Origin: Treponema sp. UBA1233
GTDB taxonomy: Bacteria; Spirochaetota; Spirochaetia; Treponematales; Treponemataceae
Direction of reading: 5' to 3'
Assembly (NCBI GenBank): GCA_002309305.1
Contig: DBWR01000046.1
Location: 12,609-46,792 of the forward strand
Length of the DNA stretch: 34,184 nt
Part shown: in pieces, positions 8,491 to 15,827 of the stretch
Numbering within the stretch: the stretch's first letter is position 1
Layout: the number at the start of each line of letters is the position of its first letter
The notes under the pieces: generated by a model
Databases searched by the model: none
What the model saw: only the letters and a program-made list of their open reading frames with translations
Told to the model about the DNA's origin: nothing
Position numbers and translations under genes: made by a program

Positions 8491-10590
8491 ATGGCTAAGA
8501 AGGAACTTGACAGGTTTGATAATAAAGCAAAAAAAGCGCTTCCCCTTACACTGAGGCTAACGCTTTTGACTGGAATTGCCATTGTTTTGACGGAGGTTAT
8601 AGTCGGAGTCGTTTCCCTGACGGTGTTTAACAGGGGCTATCTGAATGAGACGATAGACGATCTTGAATACACTTCCGGCGGAACCAACCGGATTCTTGAG
8701 GACCGCGAGTCAACCCTAAAGAACATAAGCGCACTTATGGCGGAAAACCTTCAGCTTAAAAATGCCCTCAGAGCGAATAATCGGGCGGAAATAAAGCTGG
8801 TGGTGGAAAACGCCCGCAAAGTTACAGACATAGACCTCCTTGCAATCGTTGATGAAAAGGGCCTTGTCGTTCCGGGAGCCGCATGGGGCATTTCCGACGG
8901 AATAGACGTTTCCAATACAAAAGTTGTAAGGCAGTCTCTTGCCGGAAAAAAATTCCACACGATAGAAGCCATAGACAAGCTTAACTTCTGCACCCTCTAT
9001 GCCGTTCCCGTTACGGTTGACGGACTGGTAGAGGGTGTCGTACTCTGCGGCTATGATTTGACCAAGGGATTTACCGATTTAATCAGCAAGTCATTCAACG
9101 TTCAGTGCACGGTCTTTAAGGATAAGCTCCGTGTCTCTACGACAATACCCAATGCCCTGGGCACAGAACTGGACAATCAGACCATTGTGCATCAGGTTTT
9201 GGTTACAGGAACACCATATAAGGGACCCAACGTAATCCAGGGGAAAAAATACTATTCGGTCTATTCACCCCTAAAGGGAGACGATAAGGAAATTGTCGGG
9301 ATGCTCTTTATCGCCAAGGATTTGGAGACGATTGAGCAGATTCAGACCAAGACCATAAGGTGGGTTGTTCCCATCGTGCTTATTGTTGCCCTTCTTGTGC
9401 TGCTCTTCTGCTTCCTTTTCTTCAAGCGCCTGATGTGGAGGATTGCAAACGTAACCCACTTCCTCAAGGAAATGGAAAGCGGAGACGCCGACCTTACAAA
9501 ACGCTGCAAGCTCTTTACGAGGGATGAAATCGGTGAACTTGTGATTCAATTCGACCTCTTCCTGGACAAGATGCAGAAGATGATTCAGGAGCTTAAGACG
9601 TCAAAGGATACACTTACCGGTGCGGGTTCTTCCATGAGCGGCAGCGCACACGAGACATCTTCCGCCATCACACAGATTATCGCAAACATAAAGGGAATAT
9701 CATCACAGATAGAGCAGCAGGGTGGAACGGTTGAGCAGACGGCTTCCGCGGTAGAGGAAATCTCAAAGGAAATAACAACCCTTGACTCCATGATTGAAAG
9801 TCAGGCGGCGGGTGTAAGTCAGGCTTCATCGGCAATCGAGCAGATGATAGGAAACATAGCGTCCGTAAATTCATCTATGGAAAAAATGGCGGCTTCCTTT
9901 GTGGACCTTTCCAGCAACGCCCAGATGGGATTCAACAAGCAGCAGGACGTTAACGACAGGATCAAGATGATAGAAAGCCAGTCAGAGATGCTTGTAGAGG
10001 CAAACCAGGCAATATCAACCATAGCCGAGCAGACAAACCTTCTTGCAATGAATGCCGCAATTGAGGCAGCCCATGCAGGAGAGGCGGGTAAGGGATTCTC
10101 CGTTGTTGCGGATGAGATACGAAAGCTTTCCGAGACATCATCGGCCCAGTCAAAGACGATTGGTGAACAGCTTAACAACATCAAGGATTCGATTACCGAA
10201 GTCGTTTCGGCATCCACAGAGTCTTCAAATGCATTTTCAGCGGTGTCGGAAAAAATCAAGGAGACGGATGAGCTTGTCATGCAGATTAAGGCCGCAATGG
10301 ACGAACAGAACGCAGGTTCAAAACAAATCGGCATGACCTTGCGCGACATGAACGACAGTACGGTAGAAGTAAGCCACGCATCCAAGGAAATGTCTTCACG
10401 CAACGAGCTTATCATGAAGGAAATAGGAGCCCTAAAGGATTCTTCCACGATGATTACACGCAGCATGAAGGAAATGTCCGACGGAGCCAACCGCATCAAC
10501 CAGACAGGTTCCGTCCTGAGCGACATATCAGGCCAGATGGAAGGAACGATAAAGCAGATAGGAAGCCAAATCGACCTGTTCAAGGTTTGA
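8491..10590 (+). CDS. Methyl-accepting chemotaxis protein
   Basis: Transmembrane chemoreceptor that relays ligand binding to CheA/CheW and so to the flagella. It is 699 residues long. TM1 is at about 19-41, a periplasmic Cache-like sensor domain runs to about 285, TM2 is at about 289-312, a HAMP domain reaches about 365, and a long coiled-coil signalling domain follows. The conserved hairpin tip (EQTNLLAMNAAIEAAHAGEA) is at about 513-545. Glutamine/glutamate-rich heptads around it are candidate methylation sites. The C-terminus (SQIDLFKV) lacks the NWETF-type tether for CheR/CheB. The start ATG at 8491 is chosen because GAGGAAGG lies 4 bases upstream; an in-frame TTG at 8464 lies in the leader. 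It is monocistronic, with its own promoter and terminator. The ligand is unknown. Confidence 0.95.
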   Translation: MAKKELDRFDNKAKKALPLTLRLTLLTGIAIVLTEVIVGVVSLTVFNRGYLNETIDDLEYTSGGTNRILEDRESTLKNISALMAENLQLKNALRANNRAEIKLVVENARKVTDIDLLAIVDEKGLVVPGAAWGISDGIDVSNTKVVRQSLAGKKFHTIEAIDKLNFCTLYAVPVTVDGLVEGVVLCGYDLTKGFTDLISKSFNVQCTVFKDKLRVSTTIPNALGTELDNQTIVHQVLVTGTPYKGPNVIQGKKYYSVYSPLKGDDKEIVGMLFIAKDLETIEQIQTKTIRWVVPIVLIVALLVLLFCFLFFKRLMWRIANVTHFLKEMESGDADLTKRCKLFTRDEIGELVIQFDLFLDKMQKMIQELKTSKDTLTGAGSSMSGSAHETSSAITQIIANIKGISSQIEQQGGTVEQTASAVEEISKEITTLDSMIESQAAGVSQASSAIEQMIGNIASVNSSMEKMAASFVDLSSNAQMGFNKQQDVNDRIKMIESQSEMLVEANQAISTIAEQTNLLAMNAAIEAAHAGEAGKGFSVVADEIRKLSETSSAQSKTIGEQLNNIKDSITEVVSASTESSNAFSAVSEKIKETDELVMQIKAAMDEQNAGSKQIGMTLRDMNDSTVEVSHASKEMSSRNELIMKEIGALKDSSTMITRSMKEMSDGANRINQTGSVLSDISGQMEGTIKQIGSQIDLFKV

Positions 10591-10622
10591 TCCGACTCCA
10601 ATACCTTACAAGAATCAGAGAC

Positions 10623-10659
10623 AGTCATCCTGGATAAAAAATCTGGGATGACTTTTTTT
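10623..10659 (+). terminator. Intrinsic terminator after the chemoreceptor gene
   Basis: A 12-bp stem (10623-10634 with 10642-10653, two G-T wobbles, loop of seven) runs into seven T residues. The T run overlaps the stop codon of the convergent metallo-hydrolase gene at 10658. On the minus strand the stem is not followed by a T tract, so it acts for the rightward gene only. Confidence 0.85.
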
Positions 10660-11257
10660 ATATTGTCTGATTTCCTGTATATTTTCTGTTTTCGCTTATG
10701 TCAAGGTTATAATAGCGTTCTGAGGCAACTGTCGTTGGCGGACCATGGCCCGGCATCAAAACAAGATCATCGTTCTGATTCAGGATTTTCTTTAGTATGT
10801 TTGAGCACAAAAGCCTCTTAAAATATGTGCCGGAAGTTTCTCCTACAACTCCTGCAGTAATTGTGTCACCGGTAAACATTACGTTTCCGATTCTGAACAC
10901 CATGCTGTCTGCAGAATGTCCCTGAACGGAATAGTATTCAATTTCAAAGCCTGCAAGCCTTATCTTTCCGTCTCCACGTATAAGTTCCGTCTTTACGCCT
11001 TCGACTTCGTAGTCTGTGGCAAAAACCTGCGGTGAATAAATCTTGTTGAGTGTGGAAAGCCCATGCACGTGGTTTTCGTGGTTGTGGGTTATCAAGACTC
11101 CGGTCAGCTTGTACCCGCCTTCTTCTATCTGCTTGATGATGTCGTTGCTGATTTTACCCGGGTCGATTATGATGGCTTCCATAACGGATGGATCATCGTT
11201 TACCACAAGATAGGAATTTGTAAATTCTTCAAGACAAAGATGAAAGTATATTTTCAT
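10658..11257 (-). CDS. Metallo-beta-lactamase-fold hydrolase (glyoxalase II-like)
   Basis: A 199-residue stand-alone metal-dependent hydrolase of the glyoxalase II-like group. Visible landmarks are ITHNHENHVHG (His58, His60, His63), QGHSADS (His114), TGDT (Asp131) and MPGHGPPT (His171). The usual HxHxDH motif reads HNHENH, so the Asp ligand of metal site 2 is Asn62, an unusual change that could favour a single-metal site. No signal peptide is seen, so it is cytoplasmic. A strong GGAGGAT site precedes the ATG. Its start overlaps the stop of the pentapeptide gene by ATGA, so the two are coupled. The family is well supported, but the substrate is not predictable; thioester hydrolysis is one possibility. 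Confidence 0.85.
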   Translation of the reverse strand: MKIYFHLCLEEFTNSYLVVNDDPSVMEAIIIDPGKISNDIIKQIEEGGYKLTGVLITHNHENHVHGLSTLNKIYSPQVFATDYEVEGVKTELIRGDGKIRLAGFEIEYYSVQGHSADSMVFRIGNVMFTGDTITAGVVGETSGTYFKRLLCSNILKKILNQNDDLVLMPGHGPPTTVASERYYNLDISENRKYTGNQTI

Positions 11258-11928
11258 TGTTCATCCTCCATCTCGTCAAAGTTGGCTCCTATCTCTCCAA
11301 TCATGCCTCCCTTCCTGCGGTCAAGAAGTGCTTCCCTTGTATTTGAAAGCTTGAATGAAACTCCTTCACGTGCGGCCTCGTAAAATGCCGTTTTCTTTAG
11401 GTTGCAGTTTATCATCGAGGTGTTTATCAGTATCGCCTTTATGAACCTGCTGTTGTAAAGGTCGCTGTCGTCAAAGCTGCTCTGGTAGCTTGTGATTCCG
11501 TTGAAGTTGTTGTGTATCAAGTCGCTTCCGGTAAAGGTGACGTGTACGAGCTTGCTTCCGGAAAACGAAGAAAACTGAATGTTGCTCTGGGTAAAAAGAC
11601 AGTCGCTGAAAGTAGAAAAATCGAACATGCACATTCTTGCCCTGAGCATGTTTGAGTGAATGTTGTTGAACGATGTGTGCTGGAAATTGCATCCGTAGAA
11701 TTTTTTTCCGCCTAAATCCAGTCCGTCCAGAGAAAGGCCGTCTGCGTTCAGATTGATGATTTTGTCGTGTGACATTATGTACTGAACTATGGAAGCTGAT
11801 TCTTCCTCGGGAGAAGGGCAGTGCTTGAGGCAGAAAGTGCTGTTTTCCAGAGAATCCTTTTCCTGATTCACCATGGAAATTGCATACGAGTGACATCCTG
11901 GGTATTCACATTTATTGAACAAATACAT
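11254..11928 (-). CDS. Pentapeptide-repeat protein with N-terminal cysteine cluster
   Basis: A 224-residue protein. The N-terminal 35 residues contain CEYPGC and FCLKHC, a possible zinc knuckle. From about residue 65 it becomes a run of five-residue repeats with the A/S(D/N)LxX-type pattern, for example DGLDLGGKKF, SDLIHNNFNG and SDLYNSRF. Such repeats form a right-handed quadrilateral beta-helix in known structures. Members range from DNA-mimic gyrase protectors to scaffolds, and nothing here decides between those. I start at ATG 11928 rather than the in-frame ATG at 11955, because the longer start overlaps the spacer of the predicted promoter. No ribosome site precedes 11928, so a leaderless mRNA is predicted. 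It is co-transcribed with the metallo-hydrolase gene. Confidence 0.8.
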   Translation of the reverse strand: MYLFNKCEYPGCHSYAISMVNQEKDSLENSTFCLKHCPSPEEESASIVQYIMSHDKIINLNADGLSLDGLDLGGKKFYGCNFQHTSFNNIHSNMLRARMCMFDFSTFSDCLFTQSNIQFSSFSGSKLVHVTFTGSDLIHNNFNGITSYQSSFDDSDLYNSRFIKAILINTSMINCNLKKTAFYEAAREGVSFKLSNTREALLDRRKGGMIGEIGANFDEMEDEQ

Positions 11929-11934
11929 ATATAT

Positions 11935-11963
11935 AATGTACGCTATTGAAATCATTTAGTCAA
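11935..11963 (-). promoter_or_regulatory. Promoter for the pentapeptide/metallo-hydrolase operon, leaderless type
   Basis: On the minus strand TTGACT (11963-11958), 17 bases, then TACATT (11940-11935). The ATG at 11928 begins 6 bases after the -10 box, where transcription should start. The -35 box lies inside the spacer of the opposing promoter. Confidence 0.6.
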
Positions 11964-11974
11964 ATGGCTACAAT
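11946..11974 (+). promoter_or_regulatory. Promoter for the zinc-ribbon/murI operon, leaderless type
   Basis: TTGAAA (11946-11951), 17 bases, then TACAAT (11969-11974). The ATG at 11981 starts 6 bases after the -10 box. GGA at 11975-11977 is the only Shine-Dalgarno-like sequence and would lie upstream of the expected transcript start. Confidence 0.6.
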
Positions 11975-11980
11975 GGAATT

Positions 11981-12259
11981 ATGTGTTGGAAATGCGGAAA
12001 TAATGTAGAAATTGAAACTATTTCTAGAGCGACGGAGTGCCCGGTATGTCATGCGGACCTTCATTCATGCAAAAACTGCGAGTATTATTCTCCTGGAAGC
12101 CATTACGACTGCCATGAAACGGTGCAGGAAATTGTGACCGACAAGGAACGCTCAAATTTTTGCGACAGTTTTAAAATCAAAAGGCAGTGGAACGGTTCGG
12201 CCGTAAAAAACGACAAGGCTGACGATGCCAAAAAAGCCTTTGACGCACTCTTTGGATAA
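11981..12259 (+). CDS. Small zinc-ribbon-like protein, unknown function
   Basis: A 92-residue protein of unrecognised function. It has eight cysteines: the pairs CWKC, CPVC and CKNC, followed by single Cys residues in DCHE and FCDSF. The first two pairs look like a zinc ribbon. The second set (CKNCEYYSPGSHYDC ... NFCDSF) could bind a second metal with His help. The C-terminus (about residues 72-92) is charged and alanine-rich and ends AFDALFG. No membrane segment is present. Its stop lies 5 bases before murI, so it is the first gene of a two-gene operon. The start lies right at the predicted transcription start. Confidence 0.75.
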   Translation: MCWKCGNNVEIETISRATECPVCHADLHSCKNCEYYSPGSHYDCHETVQEIVTDKERSNFCDSFKIKRQWNGSAVKNDKADDAKKAFDALFG

Positions 12260-12264
12260 TACAG

Positions 12265-13092
12265 ATGAACGGTTTTATAGATTTTGCCTTTCTTGACAGC
12301 GGTACTGGCGGCATTCCATACATGCTTGCCTTAAAGGAAAAGAGGCCGGAAGCAAGGTGTGTCTACCTTGGTGATACCGAGCATTTCCCATACGGACAGA
12401 AGACCCGTGACGAAGTGGTTGAATGTGCCTCAAAAGCCATAGACCTGATTGTAAGAAAGTGGAACCCGCGCTCTCTGGTCATAGCCTGCAATACGATTTC
12501 CGTGACCGCACTGGACGGACTCAGGGCAAAGTTTCCCCGGCTGCCCATAATCGGAACGGTTCCCGCCATACGTCTTGCCGCCAAACTGAGCAAAAACAGG
12601 AAGATAGGCCTACTTGCAACAAATGCCACGGTTTCAAATCCATATAACGAACGCCTGGTAAAGGATTTTGCAAGTGACTGCCAGGTCTTTAACAGGGGGG
12701 ATCCCGAACTCATCGACTTTATAGAACGGAATCTCTTTAGCGCCACAAAGGAAGAACGCCTTGCCGCCGTAAAACCCGCAATAGATTTTTTCCGCGAAAA
12801 AGGCTGCGACACGATAATCCTGGGATGCACACATTTTACCCACATAGCATCCGACATGAAAGAAGCCGCAGGAGAGGAAGTGATTGTGGTGGACAGCAGG
12901 GAAGGGGTGGTGAATCAGGCAATAAAGGTTGAATCCGCCACTCCGATAGAAAACCACATTCAGGAAATGGAACTGCCGGAAGACTGCACTTTCTTTTGTA
13001 CCGGATACAAAAACCAAAAGGATGAGGACGAATACCGCACCCTCTGTTCAAATTTCAATATTCCGTGGGGCGGTGTAGTAACTGTGGAATAA
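12265..13092 (+). CDS. murI: Glutamate racemase
   Basis: Cofactor-independent racemase that makes D-glutamate for peptidoglycan in the cytoplasm. Conserved blocks are FLDSGTGGIPY (catalytic Asp and Ser near residues 11-12), VIACNTIS (Cys75) and LGCTHFTH (Cys188, with His). The two cysteines are the acid/base pair in the family. The product is 275 residues, a normal length. Two blocks are slightly divergent: GTGGIPY replaces the usual GVGGLTV, and ACNTIS replaces ACNTAS. It follows the zinc-ribbon gene by 5 bases with only a weak ribosome site, so translation is probably coupled. Aspartate racemase is a less likely reading. Confidence 0.9.
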   Translation: MNGFIDFAFLDSGTGGIPYMLALKEKRPEARCVYLGDTEHFPYGQKTRDEVVECASKAIDLIVRKWNPRSLVIACNTISVTALDGLRAKFPRLPIIGTVPAIRLAAKLSKNRKIGLLATNATVSNPYNERLVKDFASDCQVFNRGDPELIDFIERNLFSATKEERLAAVKPAIDFFREKGCDTIILGCTHFTHIASDMKEAAGEEVIVVDSREGVVNQAIKVESATPIENHIQEMELPEDCTFFCTGYKNQKDEDEYRTLCSNFNIPWGGVVTVE

Positions 13093-13103
13093 GCTCCCAT
13101 AGT

Positions 13104-13132
13104 TTGACTTTTAGCCGTTTCTTTGCTATAGT
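13104..13132 (+). promoter_or_regulatory. Sigma70-like promoter for ilvN
   Basis: TTGACT (13104-13109), a 17-base spacer and TATAGT (13127-13132). The leader of about 17 bases contains a consensus GGAGG at 13144-13148 ahead of the ATG at 13156. Confidence 0.7.
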
Positions 13133-13155
13133 ATAGAAAATCTGGAGGACCTTTT

Positions 13156-13647
13156 ATGGAAAAATATGTGCTTTCTGTTTTAGTTGAAAATCATGCCGGT
13201 GTCTTGAGCCGTGTTTCCGGTCTTTTTAGCCGCCGTGGATATAACATCGATTCGCTTACTGTATGTGAGACATCCGACCCTGAACGTTCACGCATGACAA
13301 TCGTCGTCCGTGGAGATCAATACATTCTTGAACAAATTGAAAAACAGCTTTCAAAACTTGTGGAAGTTATTTCCATCGAACGCTGCAATCCTTCTGAAAC
13401 CACACAGAGGGAAATGGCACTCATCAAGGTAAAGGCAACGGGAGAAAAGAGGGCAGTCATCATCGAAACATGCAACATCTTCCGCGCACATATCGTGGAT
13501 GTTTCCGAAAACGCCCTGATTGTAGAGGCAACAGGAAGCGAAGACAAAATCTCTTCACTCATCCGCCTGCTTGAACCATACGGCATTCTTGAACTCTTGA
13601 AGTCAGGACTCACCGCAATGGACCGCGGCGACAAGATAATGAACTGA
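13156..13647 (+). CDS. ilvN: Acetolactate synthase small (regulatory) subunit
   Basis: Regulatory subunit of acetohydroxyacid synthase, the first common enzyme of valine, leucine and isoleucine synthesis. The N-terminal ACT domain is clear: VENHAGVLSRVSGLFSRRGYN, followed by PERSRMTIVV. This domain binds valine for feedback inhibition in homologues. A second ACT-like domain (ALIKVKATGEKRAVI) completes the 163-residue protein, the usual length. GGAGG precedes the start. The catalytic subunit is not beside it, which differs from the common ilvBN order. No transcription attenuator of the leader-peptide kind is visible in the short upstream region. The gene ends 4 bases before the stop of a convergent gene. 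Confidence 0.93.
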   Translation: MEKYVLSVLVENHAGVLSRVSGLFSRRGYNIDSLTVCETSDPERSRMTIVVRGDQYILEQIEKQLSKLVEVISIERCNPSETTQREMALIKVKATGEKRAVIIETCNIFRAHIVDVSENALIVEATGSEDKISSLIRLLEPYGILELLKSGLTAMDRGDKIMN

Positions 13648-13651
13648 GATT

Positions 13652-14062
13652 TCAATTCTTACACTTGAACCATTTTTCGTCAAACAGTTTCCAGCTGTTG
13701 TCCTGGAATACGGCGTTGCCCGTCTTGAATACACGGAGAAACACTGGGAACTGTTCTTGAATTTCTGATACTGTCATCTTTTCATTCGATTCCGGATTGT
13801 TCAGCCTGCCAAACACTATTTCCGTGCGTACAGTTTCACCTGCATCGCTTACTTCTACAGGAAAAACAAGTTTGCCATCTTTTACCGCATAATCAAAAAC
13901 CGTCATAAGCGAAGGAGATTCCAGCGGCTTTTGCAGAAATGCCCATAACGGAAAAACTGGAAGCGCAGACAAGCTCTGATGGCTGTTATAGGCGAGAAGG
14001 ATTTTTCTTGCGGCCATGCAGAGGATGTTAACTGTATCTTTGTGCGGAATAAGTGCAAGCAT
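13652..14062 (-). CDS. Hypothetical protein, 136 residues
   Basis: Not recognised. The N-terminus (MLALIPHKDTVNILCMAARKILL) is only moderately hydrophobic and is not a convincing signal peptide. The middle (FDYAVKDGKLVFPVEVSDAGETVRTEIVFGRL) looks like alternating beta strands. The C-terminal 50 residues are mixed-charge, with several aromatic residues. No Shine-Dalgarno precedes the ATG at 14062; a promoter-like -10 box ends 7 bases upstream, so a leaderless mRNA is predicted. It faces a lipoprotein gene across a 46-base gap and converges on ilvN. Codon use looks like the neighbours. It could be a small regulatory or binding protein, but nothing proves that. Confidence 0.6.
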   Translation of the reverse strand: MLALIPHKDTVNILCMAARKILLAYNSHQSLSALPVFPLWAFLQKPLESPSLMTVFDYAVKDGKLVFPVEVSDAGETVRTEIVFGRLNNPESNEKMTVSEIQEQFPVFLRVFKTGNAVFQDNSWKLFDEKWFKCKN

Positions 14063-14069
14063 GAAAAAC

Positions 14070-14098
14070 AGTATAGAGTAATTTTAAAAAATAGTGTA
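14070..14098 (-). promoter_or_regulatory. Candidate promoter for the 136-residue gene
   Basis: On the minus strand TACACT (14098-14093, weak), 17 bases, TATACT (14075-14070). The ATG at 14062 starts 7 bases later. The weak -35 box makes this less certain than the pair near 11950. Confidence 0.4.
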
Positions 14099-14102
14099 GT
14101 AT
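14074..14102 (+). promoter_or_regulatory. Candidate promoter for the HEXXH lipoprotein gene
   Basis: TAGAGT (14074-14079, weak), 17 bases, TAGTAT (14097-14102). The ATG at 14109 follows by 6 bases. GGTGG at 14103-14107 is too close to the ATG to work as a normal ribosome site. It overlaps the opposing promoter almost completely. Confidence 0.38.
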
Positions 14103-14108
14103 GGTGGC

Positions 14109-15824
14109 ATGAAAGACTTTAAGATTTTGTTCAGTTCTGTCCTCATGTTTATGACAGTATGTTTGTGTGCATGTTCCCAGCAAAAGGGAGATTCTGTTTT
14201 AACCTGCCAGGGTGTTCCTCTTGTGGGACTCAATAAGGAGGCGGTCGAGGCAAGCATAAAGAAACCGGAAAAGCAGGACTGCATGTATTTTGAATTTACA
14301 GACAAGCAGCGCAAGACAATGTCTGCAAAAGTTTCTACAAAAAAGCGTCTTGCAGTACAGGCTGTGGTGTCACTTTCCACAGGGAATGGAAAAGTTACTC
14401 TTGGCTTCATGAACAAGGGGCAGGGAGAAAACGAATATGTTTCTGTTGCGGAAATAGTCAGTCCGGAAATTGCGGCGGAACATGGAAACAGCGTGACACT
14501 TTCGCTTTGTCTTGATCCTCAAAAGCCCATACCGACCGGAATGTATGTTTCTTCTTCCCTTCCTTGTACGGTAAGCTCAGTTTCTTTCATTGACGCAATT
14601 ATTGGAGCCGACACGCTTAACAATGTTTATGCAATGGGGCCTTCGGGAGGAGAAGCCAGTTCTTCTGTAATCGATTTTACAGACGGCAAGACCATATTTG
14701 ACACTTCAATGAGTTCCAGCACAATACTTCCAAAAATTGAACTTTCAGTACAGCCAGGAAATAACAGCGGCAATATGGACAAACGCAAGTCTACCGTTTT
14801 CCATTACGGTCCTGATTCATTTGAACTTTTCGCATCTCCAAGCCAGACGGTTTTTACGCTGCAGACTGCCGCAGTTACGGAACCTTTTGCAAAGCTGAGC
14901 GAAGACGGACATGAAATTTATTCTGCATTCATGACTTCAAATTCAGCGGATGAATACGCACCCAACGAAGACGGGATTGTTACAAGGGGATTACCATGTG
15001 ACATCGGCTTGATTTTCGACTGGCCTCAGGACAAGTGGAGGTCCAGGGATTATGAGCTTTTTGTCTGGGAAGAATTTCCAGAGGTGCTGATATTCGACTT
15101 TAAGAATTACAAGATTCAAAATGAATTCTTTACTCGCCTTGCATATTTTGTTGAAAAAAACGGCTACAAGGGTACTTTGGTCGGTGATGATTTTGTTCGT
15201 GACAAGCATGGCTACAACGCCCATGATTACAAGGGAGATGATCTGGCAAGGTTCTTTACTCTTGTGAGCGAAAAAAAATTCAGGATAAACGCCCGCGAAA
15301 AACAGCTAAGGCAGATTCTGCTGGACAACGGCATCATCCTGAACAACGGCGACGGAACATATTCAGGCGGAAAGGGAGCTGTCATCTCAATTGCAAGGGA
15401 ATCAGCCCCTGAACTGAGGCATACCCTCATGGCACACGAGAGCTGGCACGGAATTTATTTTACAAATGGTGATTTCAGAAATTACGTATCAAAACTTTAT
15501 GATGCTTTTGACAAAAATGCAATGGGATTCCTGAAGGTATATTTTTCTTCATATCCATCACTGCAGTATGACATAACGGACGACTATCTGATGCACAACG
15601 AATTCATGGCGTATCACCTGCAGCAGTCGGTTGCCGAGACAGGTCCATACTTTAAGACGAGGACCACATGGAATACGGTTACAAGCCACAATCCTTCGGC
15701 CGCAAACTATGTCTACAGAAACGATGCAAAGGATTTTACCGAAACAAGCACCGCACTGAGCCAGTATGTCTTTGATCACTGGGGATTCAAGGCTGGCTCC
15801 ACGGTCCTTATGGAAAGAAAGTAA
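14109..15824 (+). CDS. Lipoprotein with HEXXH zinc-peptidase-like motif
   Basis: A 571-residue predicted lipoprotein of unrecognised family. The signal sequence has a hydrophobic core (ILFSSVLMFMTVCL) and a lax spirochaetal lipobox LCAC with Cys22 as the lipid site. About 280 residues of beta-rich sequence follow. In the C-terminal domain MAHESWHGIYF contains HEXXH (His443, Glu444, His447), and NEFMAY supplies a possible third ligand, Glu498, 51 residues downstream, the gluzincin-like order. Together these suggest a surface or periplasmic metallopeptidase, although no named peptidase family is recognised. The region VLIFDFKNYKIQNEFF may form an accessory domain. Its stop is 3 bases from the stop of the convergent aromatic-synthesis gene. 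Confidence 0.75.
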   Translation: MKDFKILFSSVLMFMTVCLCACSQQKGDSVLTCQGVPLVGLNKEAVEASIKKPEKQDCMYFEFTDKQRKTMSAKVSTKKRLAVQAVVSLSTGNGKVTLGFMNKGQGENEYVSVAEIVSPEIAAEHGNSVTLSLCLDPQKPIPTGMYVSSSLPCTVSSVSFIDAIIGADTLNNVYAMGPSGGEASSSVIDFTDGKTIFDTSMSSSTILPKIELSVQPGNNSGNMDKRKSTVFHYGPDSFELFASPSQTVFTLQTAAVTEPFAKLSEDGHEIYSAFMTSNSADEYAPNEDGIVTRGLPCDIGLIFDWPQDKWRSRDYELFVWEEFPEVLIFDFKNYKIQNEFFTRLAYFVEKNGYKGTLVGDDFVRDKHGYNAHDYKGDDLARFFTLVSEKKFRINAREKQLRQILLDNGIILNNGDGTYSGGKGAVISIARESAPELRHTLMAHESWHGIYFTNGDFRNYVSKLYDAFDKNAMGFLKVYFSSYPSLQYDITDDYLMHNEFMAYHLQQSVAETGPYFKTRTTWNTVTSHNPSAANYVYRNDAKDFTETSTALSQYVFDHWGFKAGSTVLMERK

Positions 15825-15827
15825 GGT

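Noticed and set aside
9819..10628. Long open frame of 269 codons on the minus strand opposite the chemoreceptor.
   Set aside because: It mirrors the Ser/Ala/Glu-rich codon pattern of the coiled-coil domain and has no ribosome site or recognisable protein. The plus-strand frame is a certain chemoreceptor.
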